This document shows positions 24,964-37,329 of a DNA stretch of 64,000 bases, one piece after another. The translations under genes were made by a program, and so were the position numbers. Every line of letters begins with the position of its first letter. Position 1 is the first letter of the stretch. The notes under the pieces were generated by a model. It was not told where the DNA came from. It saw only the letters and a program-made list of their open reading frames with translations, and made no database searches. Source of the stretch: Astropecten irregularis (Eukaryota > Echinodermata > Asteroidea > Paxillosida > Astropectinidae); NCBI GenBank assembly GCA_963971285.1, contig OZ020254.1:8246001-8310000 (forward strand). Reading direction: 5' to 3'.

Positions 24964-26483
24964 GCAATCGAGCTGAAACTTGCACGAAATGTAGCCCCAG
25001 ATGTTCTCTACAGGAAAGTATGAGCTGTGCCAAATTCCAAAGTCATGTTCATGGCCGAAAATCCAAGTATAGCACCACACGCTATGTGACAAACGGCAGG
25101 GCAGGCGGCAAAAAAATGGGCGCTTAGACTAGGAGACACTTTTTTCTGCTAGAGTTTGAAATTTCTCCCTCAATACTGAGGCAATCGAGCTGAAACTTGC
25201 ACGAAATGTAGCCCCAGATGTACTCTACAGGAAAGTATGAGCTGTGCCAAATTCCAAAGTCATGTTCATGGCCGAAAATCCAAGTATAGCACCACACGCT
25301 ATGCGACAAAACGGCAGAGCAGTCGGCAAAAAAACTGCGCTTAGACTAGGAGACACTTTTTTCTGCTAGAGTTTGAAATTTCTCCCTCAATACTTAGGCA
25401 ATCGAGCTGAAACTTGCACGAAATGTAGCCCCAGATGTTCTCTACAGGAAAGTATGAGCTGTGCCAAATTCCAAAGTCATGTTCATGGCCGAAAATCCAA
25501 GTATAGCACCACACGCTATGCGACAAAAGGCAGGGCAGGCGGCAAAAAAACTGCGCTTAGACTAGGAGACACTTTTTTCTGCTAGAGTTTGAAATTTCTC
25601 CCTCAATACTGAGGCAATCGAGCTGAAACTTGCACGAAATGTAGCCCCAGATGTACTCTACAGGAAAGTATGAGCTGTGCCAAATTCCAAAGTCATGTTC
25701 ATGGCCGAAAATCCAAGTATAGCACCACACGCTATGCGACAAAAGGCAGGGCAGGCGGCAAAAAAACTGCGCTTAGACTAGGAGACACTTTTTTCTGCTA
25801 GAGTTTGAAATTTCTCCCTCAATACTGAGGCAATCGAGCTGAAACTTGCACGAAATGTAGCCCCAGATGTAGTCTACAGGAAAGTATGAGCAGTGCCAAA
25901 TTCCAAAGTCATGTTCACGGCCGAAAATCCAAGTATAGCACCACACGTTATGCGACAAAACGGCAGAGCACGCGGCAAAAAAAAACCCTGCACTTAGACT
26001 ATGAGACACTTTTTTCTGCTAGAGTTTGAAATTTCTCCCTCAATACTGAGGCAATCGAGCTGAAACTTGCACGAAATATAGCCCCAGATGTACTCTACAG
26101 GAAAGTATGAGCAGTGCCAAATTCCAAAGTCATGTTCATGGCCGAAAATCCAAGTATAGCACCACACGCTATGCGACAAAACGGCAGAGCAGTCGGCAGA
26201 AAAACTGCACTTAGACTATGAGACACTTTTTTCTGCTAGACTTTGAAATTTCTCCCTCAATACTTAGGCAATGGAGCTGAAACTTGCACGAAATGTAGCC
26301 CCTGATGTTCTCTACAGGAAAGTATGAGCTGTGCCAAATTCCAAAGTCATGTTCATGGCCGGAAATCCAAGTATAGCACCACACGCTATGCGACAAACGG
26401 CAGAGCAGGCGGCAAAAAAACTGCGCTTAGACTAGGAGACACTTTTTTCTGCTAGAGTTTGACATTTCTCCCTCAATACTGAG
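24964..26483. repeat. 1520-bp duplication (7 monomers) of 23444-24963
   Basis: Units 23604, 23821, 24037, 24253, 24474 and 24691 reappear at 25124, 25341, 25557, 25773, 25994 and 26211, each 1520 bp on. The joining unit at 24907 is a hybrid. Its first part (gacatttctccc, actgagg) matches the unit at 26427, and its second part (gatgttctc, tatgtgac, tail with atgggcgc) matches the unit at 23387. Both parents are identical between about 24964 and 25004, so the exchange lies in that interval. Confidence 0.88.
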
Positions 26484-27078
26484 GCAATCGAGCTGAAACT
26501 TGCACGAAATGTAGCCCCAGATGTACTCTACAGGAAAGTATGAGCAGTACCAAATTCTAAAGTCATGTTCATGGCCGAAAATCCAAGTATAGCACCACAC
26601 GCTATGCGACAAACGGCAGGGCAGGCGGCAAAAAAACTGCGCTTAGACTAGGAGACACTTTTTTCTGCTAGAGTTTGAAATTTCTCCCTCAATACTGAGG
26701 CAATCGAGCTGAAACTTGCACGAAATGTAGCCCCAGATGTAGTCTACAGAAAAGTATGAGCAGTGCCAAATTCCAAAGTCATGTTCATGGCCGAAAATCC
26801 AAGTATAGCACCACACGCTATGCGACAAAACGGCAGAGCACGCGGCAAAAAAAACCCTGCACTTAGACTAGGAGACACTTTTTTCTGCTAGAGTTTGAAA
26901 TTTCTCCCTCAATACAGAGGCAATCGAGCTGAAACTTGCACGAAATGTAGCCCCAGATGTTCTCTACAGGAAAGTATGAGCTGTGCCAAATTCCAAAGTC
27001 ATGTTCATGGCCGAAAATCCAAGTATAGCACCACACGCTATGTGACAAACGGCAGGGCAGGCGGCAAAAAAACTGCGC

Positions 27079-27284
27079 TTAGACTAGGAGACACTTTTTT
27101 CTGCTAGAGTTTGAAATTTCTCCCTCAATACTTAGGCAATCGAGCTGAAACTTGCACGAAATGTAGCCCCAGATGTTCTCTACAGGAAAGTATGAGCTGT
27201 GTCAAATTGTGTCTCATAGTCCAAGTATAGCACCACACGCTATGCGACAAAACGGCAGAGCACGGGGCAAAAAAAACCCTGCAC
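27079..27284 (+). repeat. 206-bp variant monomer, occurrence 6
   Basis: The inverted 13-mer is at 27209-27221. It lies outside HOR-A and follows a cagagg/tatgtgac unit, as at occurrence 1. Confidence 0.9.
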
Positions 27285-27936
27285 TTAGACTATGAGACAC
27301 TTTTTTCTGTTAGAGTTTGAAATTTCTCCCTCTATACTTAGGCAATCGAGCTGAAACTTGCACGAAATGTAGCCCCAGATGTTCTCTACAGGAAGGTTTG
27401 AGCTGTGCCAAATTCCAAAGTCATGTTCATGGCCGAAAATCTAAGTATAGCACCACACGCTATGCGACAAACGGCAGAGCAGGCGGCAAAAAAACTGCGC
27501 TTAGACTAGGAGACACTTTTTTCTGCTAGAGTTTTACATTTTTCCCTCAATACTGAGGCAATCGAGCTGAAACTTGCACAAAATGTAGCCCAAGATGTAC
27601 TCTACAGGAAAGTATGAGCAGTGCCAAATTCCAAAGTCATGTTCATGGCCGAAAATCCAAGTATAGCACCACACGCTATGCGACAAAACGGCAGAGCACG
27701 CGGCAAAAAAAACCCTGCACTTAGACTAGGAGACACTTTTTTCTGCTAGAGTTTGAAATTTCTCCCTCAATACAGAGGCAATCGAGCTGAAACTTGCACG
27801 AAATGTAGCCCCAGATGTTCTCTACAGGAAAGTATGAGCTGTGCCAAATTCCAAAGTCATGTTCATGGCCGAAAATCCAAGTATAGCACCACACGCTATG
27901 TGACAAACGGCAGGGCAGGCGGCAAAAAAACTGCGC

Positions 27937-28142
27937 TTAGACTAGGAGACACTTTTTTCTGCTAGAGTTTGAAATTTCTCCCTCAATACTTAGGCAATCG
28001 AGCTGAAACTTGCACGAAATGTAGCCCCAGATGTTCTCTACAGGAAAGTATGAGCAGTGTCAAATTGTGTCTCATAGTCCAAGTATAGCACCACACGCTA
28101 TGCGACAAAACGGCAGAGCACGGGGCAAAAAAAAACCTGCAC
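27937..28142 (+). repeat. 206-bp variant monomer, occurrence 7
   Basis: The inverted 13-mer is at 28067-28079. It differs from the other six by agcagtgtc instead of agctgtgtc just upstream. No further copy is seen to the right of this one. Confidence 0.9.
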
Positions 28143-28359
28143 TTAGACTATGAGACACTTTTTTCTGCTAGAGTTTGAAATTTCTCCCTCAATACTTAGG
28201 CAATCGAGCTGAAACTTGCACGAAATGTAGCCCCAGATGTACTCTACAGGAAAGTATGAGCAGTGCCAAATTCTAAAGTCATGTTCATGGCCGAAAATCC
28301 AAGTATAGCACCACACGCTATGCGACAAAACGGCAGAGCACGCGGCAAAAAAAATGCGC

Positions 28360-28579
28360 TTAGACTAGGAGACACTTTTTTCTGCTAGAGTTTGAAATTT
28401 CTCCCTCAATACTGAGGCAATGGAGCTGAAACTTGCACGAAATGTAGCCCCAGATGTACTCTACAGGAAAGTATGAGCTGTGCCAAATTCCAAAGTCATG
28501 TTCATGGCCGAAAATCCAAGTATAGCACCACACGCTATGCGACAAAACGGCAGAGCACGCGGCAAAAAAAACCCTGCAC
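28360..28579. repeat. Transition monomer at the boundary between variant domains
   Basis: This unit starts with the left-domain actaggag form and has the caatggagc change seen in the left domain, but it ends in the gcacgcggc tail leading into a ttagagtatgag start at 28580. That start form is absent to the left and very common to the right. The unit is therefore the last with left-domain character. Confidence 0.75.
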
Positions 28580-31500
28580 TTAGAGTATGAGACACTTTTT
28601 TCTGTTAGAGTTTGAAATTTCTCCCTCAATACAGAGGCAATCGAGCTGAAACTTGCACGAAATGTAGCCCCAGATGTTCTCTACAGGAAAGTATGAGCTG
28701 TGCCAAATTCCAAAGTCATGTTCATGGCCGAAAATCCAAATATAGCACCACACGCTATGCGACAAAACGGCAGAGCACGCGGCAAAAAAAACCTGCACTT
28801 AGAGTATGAGACACTTTTTTCTGTTAGAGTTTGAAATTTCTCCCTCAATACTTATGCAATCGAGCTGAAACTTGCACGAAATGTAGCCCCAGATGTACTC
28901 TAAATGAAAGTATGAGCTGTGCCAAATTCCAAAGTCATGTTCATGGCCGAAAATCCAAGTATAGCACCACACGCTATGCGACAAAACGGCAGAGCAGTCG
29001 GCAGAAAAACTGCACTTAGACTATGAGACACTTTTTTCTACTAGAGTTTGAAATTTCTCCCTCAATACTTAGGCAATCGAGCTGAAACTTGCACGAAATG
29101 TAGCCCCAGATGTTCTCTACAGGAAAGTATGAGCTGTGCCAAATTCCAAAGTCATGTTCATGGCCGAAAATCCAAATATAGCACCACACGCTATGCGACA
29201 AAACGGCAGAGCACGCGGCAAAAAAAACCCTGCACTTAGAGTATGAGACACTTTTTTCTGTTAGAGTTTGAAATTTCTCCCTCAATACAGAGGCAATCGA
29301 GCTGAAACTTGCACGAAATGTAGCCCCAGATGTACTCTAAATGAAAGTATGAGCTGTGCCAAATTCCAAAGTCATGTTCATGGCCGAAAATCCAAGTATA
29401 GCACCACACGCTATGCGACAAAACGGCAGAGCAGTCGGCAGAAAAACTGCACTTAGACTATGAGACACTTTTTTCTGCTAGAGTTTGAAATTTCTCCCTC
29501 AATACTTAGGCAATCGAGCTGAAACTTGCACGAAATGTAGCCCCAGATGCTCTCTACAGGAAAGTATGAGCTGTGCCAAATTCCAAAGTCATGTTCATGG
29601 CCGAAAATCCAAGTATAGCACCACACGCTATGCGACAAAACGGCAGAGCAGTCGGCAGAAAAACTGCACTTAGACTATGAGACACTTTTTTCTGCTAGAG
29701 TTTGAAATTTCTCCCTCAATACTTAGGCAATCGAGCTGAAACTTGCACGAAATGTAGCCCCAGATGTTCTCTACAGGAAAGTATGAGCTGTGCCAAATTC
29801 CAAAGTCATGTTCATGGCCGAAAATCCAAGTATAGCACCACACGCTATGCGACAAAACGGCAGAGCACACGGCAAAAAAAAACCTGCACTTAGAGTATGA
29901 GACACTTTTTTCTGTTAGAGTTTGAAATTTCTCCCTCAATACAGAGGTAATCGAGCTGAAACTTGCACGAAATGTAGCCCCAGATGTACTCTAAATGAAA
30001 GTATGAGCTGTGCCAAATTCCAAAGTCATGTTCATGGCCGAAAATCCAAGTATAGCACCACACGCTATGCGACAAAACGGCAGAGCAGTCGGCAGAAAAA
30101 CTGCACTTAGACTATGAGACACTTTTTTCTGCTAGAGTTTGAAATTTCTCCCTCAATACTTAGGCAATCGAGCTGAAACTTGCACGAAATGTAGCCCCAG
30201 ATGTTCTCTACAAGAGGTATTATGAGCTGTGCCAAATTCCAAAGTCATGTTCATGGCCGAAAATCCAAATATAGCACCACACGCTATGCGACAAAACGGC
30301 AGAGCACGCGGCAAAAAAAAAACCTGCACTTAGACTATGAGACACTTTTTTCTGTTAGAGTTTGAAATTTCTCCCTCAATACTTATGCAATCGAGCTGAA
30401 ACTTGCACGAAATGTAGCCCCAGATGTACTCTACAGGAAACTTTGAGCCGTGCCAAATTCCAAAGTCAGGTTCATGGCCGAAAATCCAAATATAGCACCA
30501 CACGCTATGCGACAAAACGGCAGAGCACGCGGCAAAAAAAACCCTGCACTTAGACTATGAGACACTTTTTTCTGTTAGAGTTTGAAATTTCTCCCTCAAT
30601 ACAGAGGCAATCGAGCTGAAACTTGCACGAAATGTAGCCCCAGATGTACTCTAAATGAAAGTATGAGCTGTGCCAAATTCCAAAGTCATGTTCATGGCCG
30701 AAAATCCAAGTATAGCACCACACGCTATGCGACAAAACGGCAGAGCAGTCGGCAGAAAAACTGCACTTAGACTATGAGACACTTTTTTCTGCTAGAGTTT
30801 GAAATTTCTCCCTCAATACTTAGGTAATCGAGCTGACACTTGCACGAAATGTAGCCCCAGATGTACTCTACAGGAAAGTATGAGCTGTGCCAAATTCCAA
30901 AGTCATGTTCATGGCCGAAAATCCAAGTATAGCACCACACGCTATGCGACAAAACGGCAGAGCAGTCGGCAGAAAAACTGCACTTAGACTATGAGACACT
31001 TTTTTCTGCTAGAGTTTGAAATTTCTCCCTCAATACTTAGGCAATCGAGCTGAAACTTGCACGAAATGTAGCCCCAGATGTTCTCTACAGGAAAGTATGA
31101 GCTGTGCCAAATTCCAAAGTCATGTTCATGGCCGAAAATCCAAGTATAGCACCACACGCTATGCGACAAAACGGCAGAGCACACGGCAAAAAAAAACCTG
31201 CACTTAGAGTATGAGACACTTTTTTCTGTTAGAGTTTGAAATTTCTCCCTCAATACAGAGGCAATCGAGCTGAAACTTGCACGAAATGTAGCCCCAGATG
31301 TACTCTAAATGAAAGTATGAGCTGTGCCAAATTCCAAAGTCATGTTCATGGCCGAAAATCCAAGTATAGCACCACACGCTATGCGACAAAACGGCAGAGC
31401 AGTCGGCAGAAAAACTGCACTTAGACTATGAGACACTTTTTTCTGCTAGAGTTTGAAATTTCTCCCTCAATACTTAGGCAATCGAGCTGAAACTTGCACG

Positions 31501-34500
31501 AAATGTAGCCCCAGATGTACTCTACAGGAAAGTATGAGCCGTGCCAAATTCCAAAGTCAGGTTCATGGCCGAAAATCCAAATATAGCACCACACGCTATG
31601 CGACAAAACGGCAGAGCACGCGGCAAAAAAAACCCTGCACTTAGACTATGAGACACTTTTTTCTGTTAGAGTTTGAAATTTCTCCCTCAATACTTATGCA
31701 ATCGAGCTGAAACTTGCACGAAATGTAGCCCCAGATGTACTCTACAGGAAACTTTGAGCCGTGCCAAATTCCAAAGTCAGGTTCATGGCCGAAAATCCAA
31801 ATATAGCACCACACGCTATGCGACAAAACGGCAGAGCAGTCGGCAGAAAAACTGCACTTAGACTATGAGACACTTTTTTCTGCTAGAGTTTGAAATTTCT
31901 CCCTCAATACTTAGGTAATCGAGCTGACACTTGCACGAAATGTAGCCCCAGATGTACTCTACAGGAAAGTATGAGCTGTGCCAAATTCCAAAGTCATGTT
32001 CATGGCCGAAAATCCAAGTATAGCACCACACGCTATGCGACAAAACGGCAGAGCAGTCGGCAGAAAAACTGCACTTAGACTATGAGACACTTTTTTCTGC
32101 TAGAGTTTGAAATTTCTCCCTCAATACTTAGGCAATCGAGCTGAAACTTGCACGAAATGTAGCCCCAGATGTTCTCTACAGGAAAGTATGAGCTGTGCCA
32201 AATTCCAAAGTCATGTTCATGGCCGAAAATCCAAGTATAGCACCACACGCTATGCGACAAAACGGCAGAGCACACGGCAAAAAAAAACCTGCACTTAGAG
32301 TATGAGACACTTTTTTCTGTTAGAGTTTGAAATTTCTTCCTCAATACAGAGGCAATCGAGCTGAAACTTGCACGAAATGTAGCCCCAGATGTACTCTAAA
32401 TGAAAGTATGAGCTGTGCCAAATTCCAAAGTCATGTTCATGGCCGAAAATCCAAGTATAGCACCACACGCTATGCGACAAAACGGCAGAGCAGTCGGCAG
32501 AAAAACTGCACTTAGACTATGAGACACTTTTTTCTGCTAGAGTTTGAAATTTCTCCCTCAATACTTAGGCAATCGAGCTGAAACTTGCACGAAATGTAGC
32601 CCCAGATGTTCTCTACAGGAAAGTATGAGCTGTGCCAAATTCCAAAGTCATGTTCATGGCCGAAAATCCAAATATAGCACCACACGCTATGCGACAAAAC
32701 GGCAGAGCACGCGGCAAAAAAAACCCTGCACTTAGAGTATGAGACACTTTTTTCTGTTAGAGTTTGAAATTTCTCCCTCAATACAGAGGCAATCGAGCTG
32801 AAACTTGCACGAAATGTAGCCCCAGATGTTCTCTACAGGAAAGTATGAGCTGTGCCAAATTCCAAAGTCATGTTCATGGCCGAAAATCCAAATATAGCAC
32901 CACACGCTATGCGACAAAACGGCAGAGCACGCGGCAAAAAAAACCCTGCACTTAGACTATGAGACACTTTTTTCTGTTAGAGTTTGAAATTTCTCCCTCA
33001 ATACTTATGCAATCGAGCTGAAACTTGCAAGAAATGTAGCCCCAGATGTACTCTACAGGAAACTTTGAGCCGTGCCAAATTCCAAAGTCAGGTTCATGGC
33101 CGAAAATCCAAGTATAGCACCACACGCTATGCGACAAAACGGCAGAGCACGCGGCAAAAAAAACCCTGCACTTAGACTATGAGACACTTTTTTCTGTTAG
33201 AGTTTGAAATTTCTTCCTCAATACAGAGGCAATCGAGCTGAAACTTGCACGAAATGTAGCCCCAGATGTTCTCTACAGGAAAGTATGAGCTGTGCCAAAT
33301 TCCAAAGTCATCTTCATGGCCGAAAATCCAAGTATAGCACCACACGCTATGCGACAAAACGGCAGAGCACACGGCAAAAAAAATCCTGCACTTAGAGTAT
33401 GAGACAATTTTTTCTGTTAGAGTTTGAAATTTCTCCCTCAATACAGAGGCAATCGAGCTGAAACTTGCACGAAATGTAGCCCCAGATGTACTCTAAATGA
33501 AAGTATGAGCTGTGCCAAATTCCAAAGTCATGTTCATGGCCGAAAATCCAAGTATAGCACCACACGCTATGCGACAAAACGGCAGAGCAGTCGGCAGAAA
33601 AACTGCACTTAGACTATGAGACACTTTTTTCTGCTAGAGTTTGAAATTTCTCCCTCAATACTTAGGCAATCGAGCTGAAACTTGCACGAAATGTAGCCCC
33701 AGATGCTCTCTACAGGAAAGTATGAGCTGTGCCAAATTCCAAAGTCATGTTCATGGCCTAAAATCCAAGTATAGCACCACACGCTATGCGACAAAACGGC
33801 AGAGCAGTCGGCAGAAAAACTGCACTTAGACTATGAGACACTTTTTTCTGCTAGAGTTTGAAATTTCTCCCTCAATACTTAGGCAATCGAGCTGAAACTT
33901 GCACGAAATGTAGCCCCAGATGTTCTCTACAGGAAAGTATGAGCTGTGCCAAATTCCAAAGTCATGTTCATGGCCGAAAATCCAAGTATAGCACCACACG
34001 CTATGCGACAAAACGGCAGAGCACACGGCAAAAAAAAACCTGCACTTAGAGTATGAGACACTTTTTTCTGTTAGAGTTTGAAATTTCTCCCTCAATACAG
34101 AGGTAATCGAGCTGAAACTTGCACGAAATGTAGCCCCAGATGTACTCTAAATGAAAGTATGAGCTGTGCCAAATTCCAAAGTCATGTTCATGGCCGAAAA
34201 TCCAAGTATAGCACCACACGCTATGCGACAAAACGGCAGAGCAGTCGGCAGAAAAACTGCACTTAGACTATGAGACACTTTTTTCTGCTAGAGTTTGAAA
34301 TTTCTCCCTCAATACTTAGGCAATCGAGCTGAAACTTGCACGAAATGTAGCCCCAGATGTTCTCTACAAGAAAGTATGAGCTGTGCCAAATTCCAAAGTC
34401 ATGTTCATGGCCGAAAATCCAAATATAGCACCACACGCTATGCGACAAAACGGCAGAGCACGCGGCAAAAAAAAACCTGCACTTAGACTATGAGACACTT

Positions 34501-37329
34501 TTTTCTGTTAGAGTTTGAAATTTCTCCCTCAATACTTATGCAATCGAGCTGAAACTTGCACGAAATGTAGCCCCAGATGTACTCTACAGGAAATTTTGAG
34601 CCGTGCCAAATTCCAAAGTCAGGTTCATGGCCGAAAATCCAAATATAGCACCACACGCTATGCGACAAAACGGCAGAGCACGCGGCAAAAAAAACCCTGC
34701 ACTTAGACTATGAGACACTTTTTTCTGTTAGAGTTTGAAATTTCTCCCTCAATACTTAGGCAATCGAGCTGAAACTTGCACGAAATGTAGCCCCAGATGT
34801 TCTCTACAGGAAAGTATGAGCTGTGCCAAATTCCAAAGTCATGTTCATGGCCGAAAATCCAAGTATAGCACCACACGCTATGCGACAAAACGGCAGAGCA
34901 CACGGCAAAAAAAAACCTGCACTTAGAGTATGAGACACTTTTTTCTGTTAGAGTTTGAAATTTCTCCCTCAATACAGAGGTAATCGAGCTGAAACTTGCA
35001 CGAAATGTAGCCCCAGATGTACTCTAAATGAAAGTATGAGCTGTGCCAAATTCCAAAGTCATGTTCATGGCCGAAAATCCAAGTATAGCACCACACGCTA
35101 TGCGACAAAACGGCAGAGCAGTCGGCAGAAAAACTGCACTTAGACTATGAGACACTTTTTTCTGCTAGAGTTTGAAATTTCTCCCTCAATACTTAGGTAA
35201 TCGAGCTGACACTTGCACGAAATGTAGCCCCAGATGTACTCTACAGGAAAGTATGAGCTGTGCCAAATTCCAAAGTCATGTTCATGGCCGAAAATCCAAG
35301 TATAGCACCACACGCTATGCGACAAAACGGCAGAGCAGTCGGCAGAAAAACTGCACTTAGACTATGAGACACTTTTTTCTGCTAGAGTTTGAAATTTCTC
35401 CCTCAATACTTAGGCAATCGAGCTGAAACTTGCACGAAATGTAGCCCCAGATGTTCTCTACAGGAAAGTATGAGCTGTGCCAAATTCCAAAGTCATGTTC
35501 ATGGCCGAAAATCCAAGTATAGCACCACACGCTATGCGACAAAACGGCAGAGCACACGGCAAAAAAAACCCTGCACTTAGAGTATGAGACACTTTTTTCT
35601 GCTAGAGTTTGAAATTTCTCCCTCAATACTTAGGCAATCGAGCTGAAACTTGCACGAAATGTAGCCCCAGATGTTCTCTACAGGAAAGTATGAGCTGTGC
35701 CAAATTCCAAAGTCATCTTCATGGCCGAAAATCCAAGTATAGCACCACACGCTATGCGACAAAACGGCAGAGCACACGGCAAAAAAAATCCTGCACTTAG
35801 AGTATGAGACAATTTTTTCTGTTAGAGTTTGAAATTTCTCCCTCAATACAGAGGCAATCGAGCTGAAACTTGCACGAAATGTAGCCCCAGATGTACTCTA
35901 AATGAAAGTATGAGCTGTGCCAAATTCCAAAGTCATGTTCATGGCCGAAAATCCAAGTATAGCACCACACGCTATGCGACAAAACGGCAGAGCAGTCGGC
36001 AGAAAAACTGCACTTAGACTATGAGACACTTTTTTCTGCTAGAGTTTGAAATTTCTCCCTCAATACTTAGGCAATCGAGCTGAAACTTGCACGAAATGTA
36101 GCCCCAGATGTTCTCTACAGGAAAGTATGAGCTGTGCCAAATTCCAAAGTCATGTTCATGGCCGAAAATCCAAGTATAGCACCACAAACTATGCGACAAA
36201 ATGGCAGAGCAAACGGCAAAAAAAACCCTGCACTTAGAGTATGAGACACTTTTTTCTGTTAGAGTTTGAAATTTCTCCCTCAATACAGAGGCAATCGAGC
36301 TGAAACTTGCACGAAATGTAGCCCCAGATGTACTCTAAATGAAAGTATGAGCTGTGCCAAATTCCAAAGTCATGTTTATGGCCGAAAATCCAAGTATAGC
36401 ACCACACGCTATGCGACAAAACGGCAGAGCACGCGGCAAAAAAACCCTGCACTTAGACTATGAGACACTTTTTTCTGTTAGAGTTTGAAATTTCTCCCTC
36501 AATACAGAGGCAATCGAGCTGAAACTTGCACGAAATGTAGCCCCAGATGTACTCTACAGGAAAGTATGAGCAGTGCCAAATTCCAAAGTCATGTTCATGG
36601 CCGAAAATCCAAGTATAGCACCACACGCTATGCGACAAAACGGCAGAGCACGCGGCAAAAAAAAACCTGCACTTAGAGTATGAGACACTTTTTTCTGTTA
36701 GAGTTTGAAATTTCTCCCTCAATACAGAGGCAATCGAGCTGAAACTTGCACGAAATGTAGCCCCAGATGTACTCTACAGGAAAGTATGAGCTGTGCCAAA
36801 TTCCAAAGTCATGTTCATGGCCGAAAATCCAAGTATAGCACCACACGCTATGCGACAAAACGGCAGAGCACGCGGCAAAAAAAACCCTGCACTTAGACTA
36901 TGAGACACTTTTTTCTGTTAGAGTTTGAAATTTCTCCCTCAATACAGAGGCAATCGAGCTGAAACTTGCACGAAATGTAGCCCCAGATGTTCTCTACAGG
37001 AAAGTATGAGCTGTGCCAAATTCCAAAGTCATGTTCATGGCCGAAAATCCAAGTATAGCACCACACGCTATGCGACAAAACGGCAGAGCAGTCGGCAGAA
37101 AAACTGCACTTAGACTATGAGACACTTTTTTCTGCTAGAGTTTGAAATTTCTCCCTCAATACTTAGGCAATCGAGCTGAAACTTGCACTAAATGTAGCCC
37201 CAGATGTTCTCTACAGGAAAGTATGAGCTGTGCCAAATTCCAAAGTCATGTTCATGGCCGAAAATCCAAATATAGCACCACACGCTATGCGACAAAACGG
37301 CAGAGCACGCGGCAAAAAAAACCCTGCAC
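28580..37329. repeat. Middle domain: mosaic of a second variant set
   Basis: Units here use ttagactatgag or ttagagtatgag starts, gtcggcagaaaaactg or gcacacggc/gcacgcggc tails, and cagagg, cttagg or cttatg hexamers. A frequent pair is a cttagg unit followed by a cagagg unit with ctctaaatgaaag, for example 29016-29452, 29670-30106, 30984-31420, 32075-32511, 33826-34262 and 34703-35139. Longer matches occur at several offsets: 29236-30329 with 33392-34482 (4156), 30767-31420 with 31858-32511 (1091), and the 33172-33608 pair with 35577-36013 (2405, sharing gtcatcttcatgg and gagacaattttttc). No single period dominates. The unit at 30107 is the longest seen (223 bp), with caagaggtattatgag and an A10 run at 30313-30322. 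Confidence 0.8.

Larger units (their letters stand above)
26484..28359. repeat. Terminal part of the left variant domain, with 858-bp-spaced pairs
   Basis: The two-unit module made of a cagagg/tatgtgac unit followed by a 206-bp unit occurs at 26863-27284 and again at 27721-28142, 858 bp apart. Visible differences are agctgtgtc against agcagtgtc and the length of the final A-run. The same module is found at 11256-11677 and 15383-15804. A unit with the gttttacattttt form (27501), typical of the first 15 kb, sits between the two copies. The last tail of the gcaggcggc type ends near 27940, and the last actaggag start is at about 28366. Confidence 0.8.

Noticed and set aside
11472-28142. 206-bp variant as the result of a simple deletion
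   Set aside because: The 11 replacement bases are not present at that place in other units, and together with the next two bases they match the unit start in inverted orientation, so a deletion alone does not explain it.
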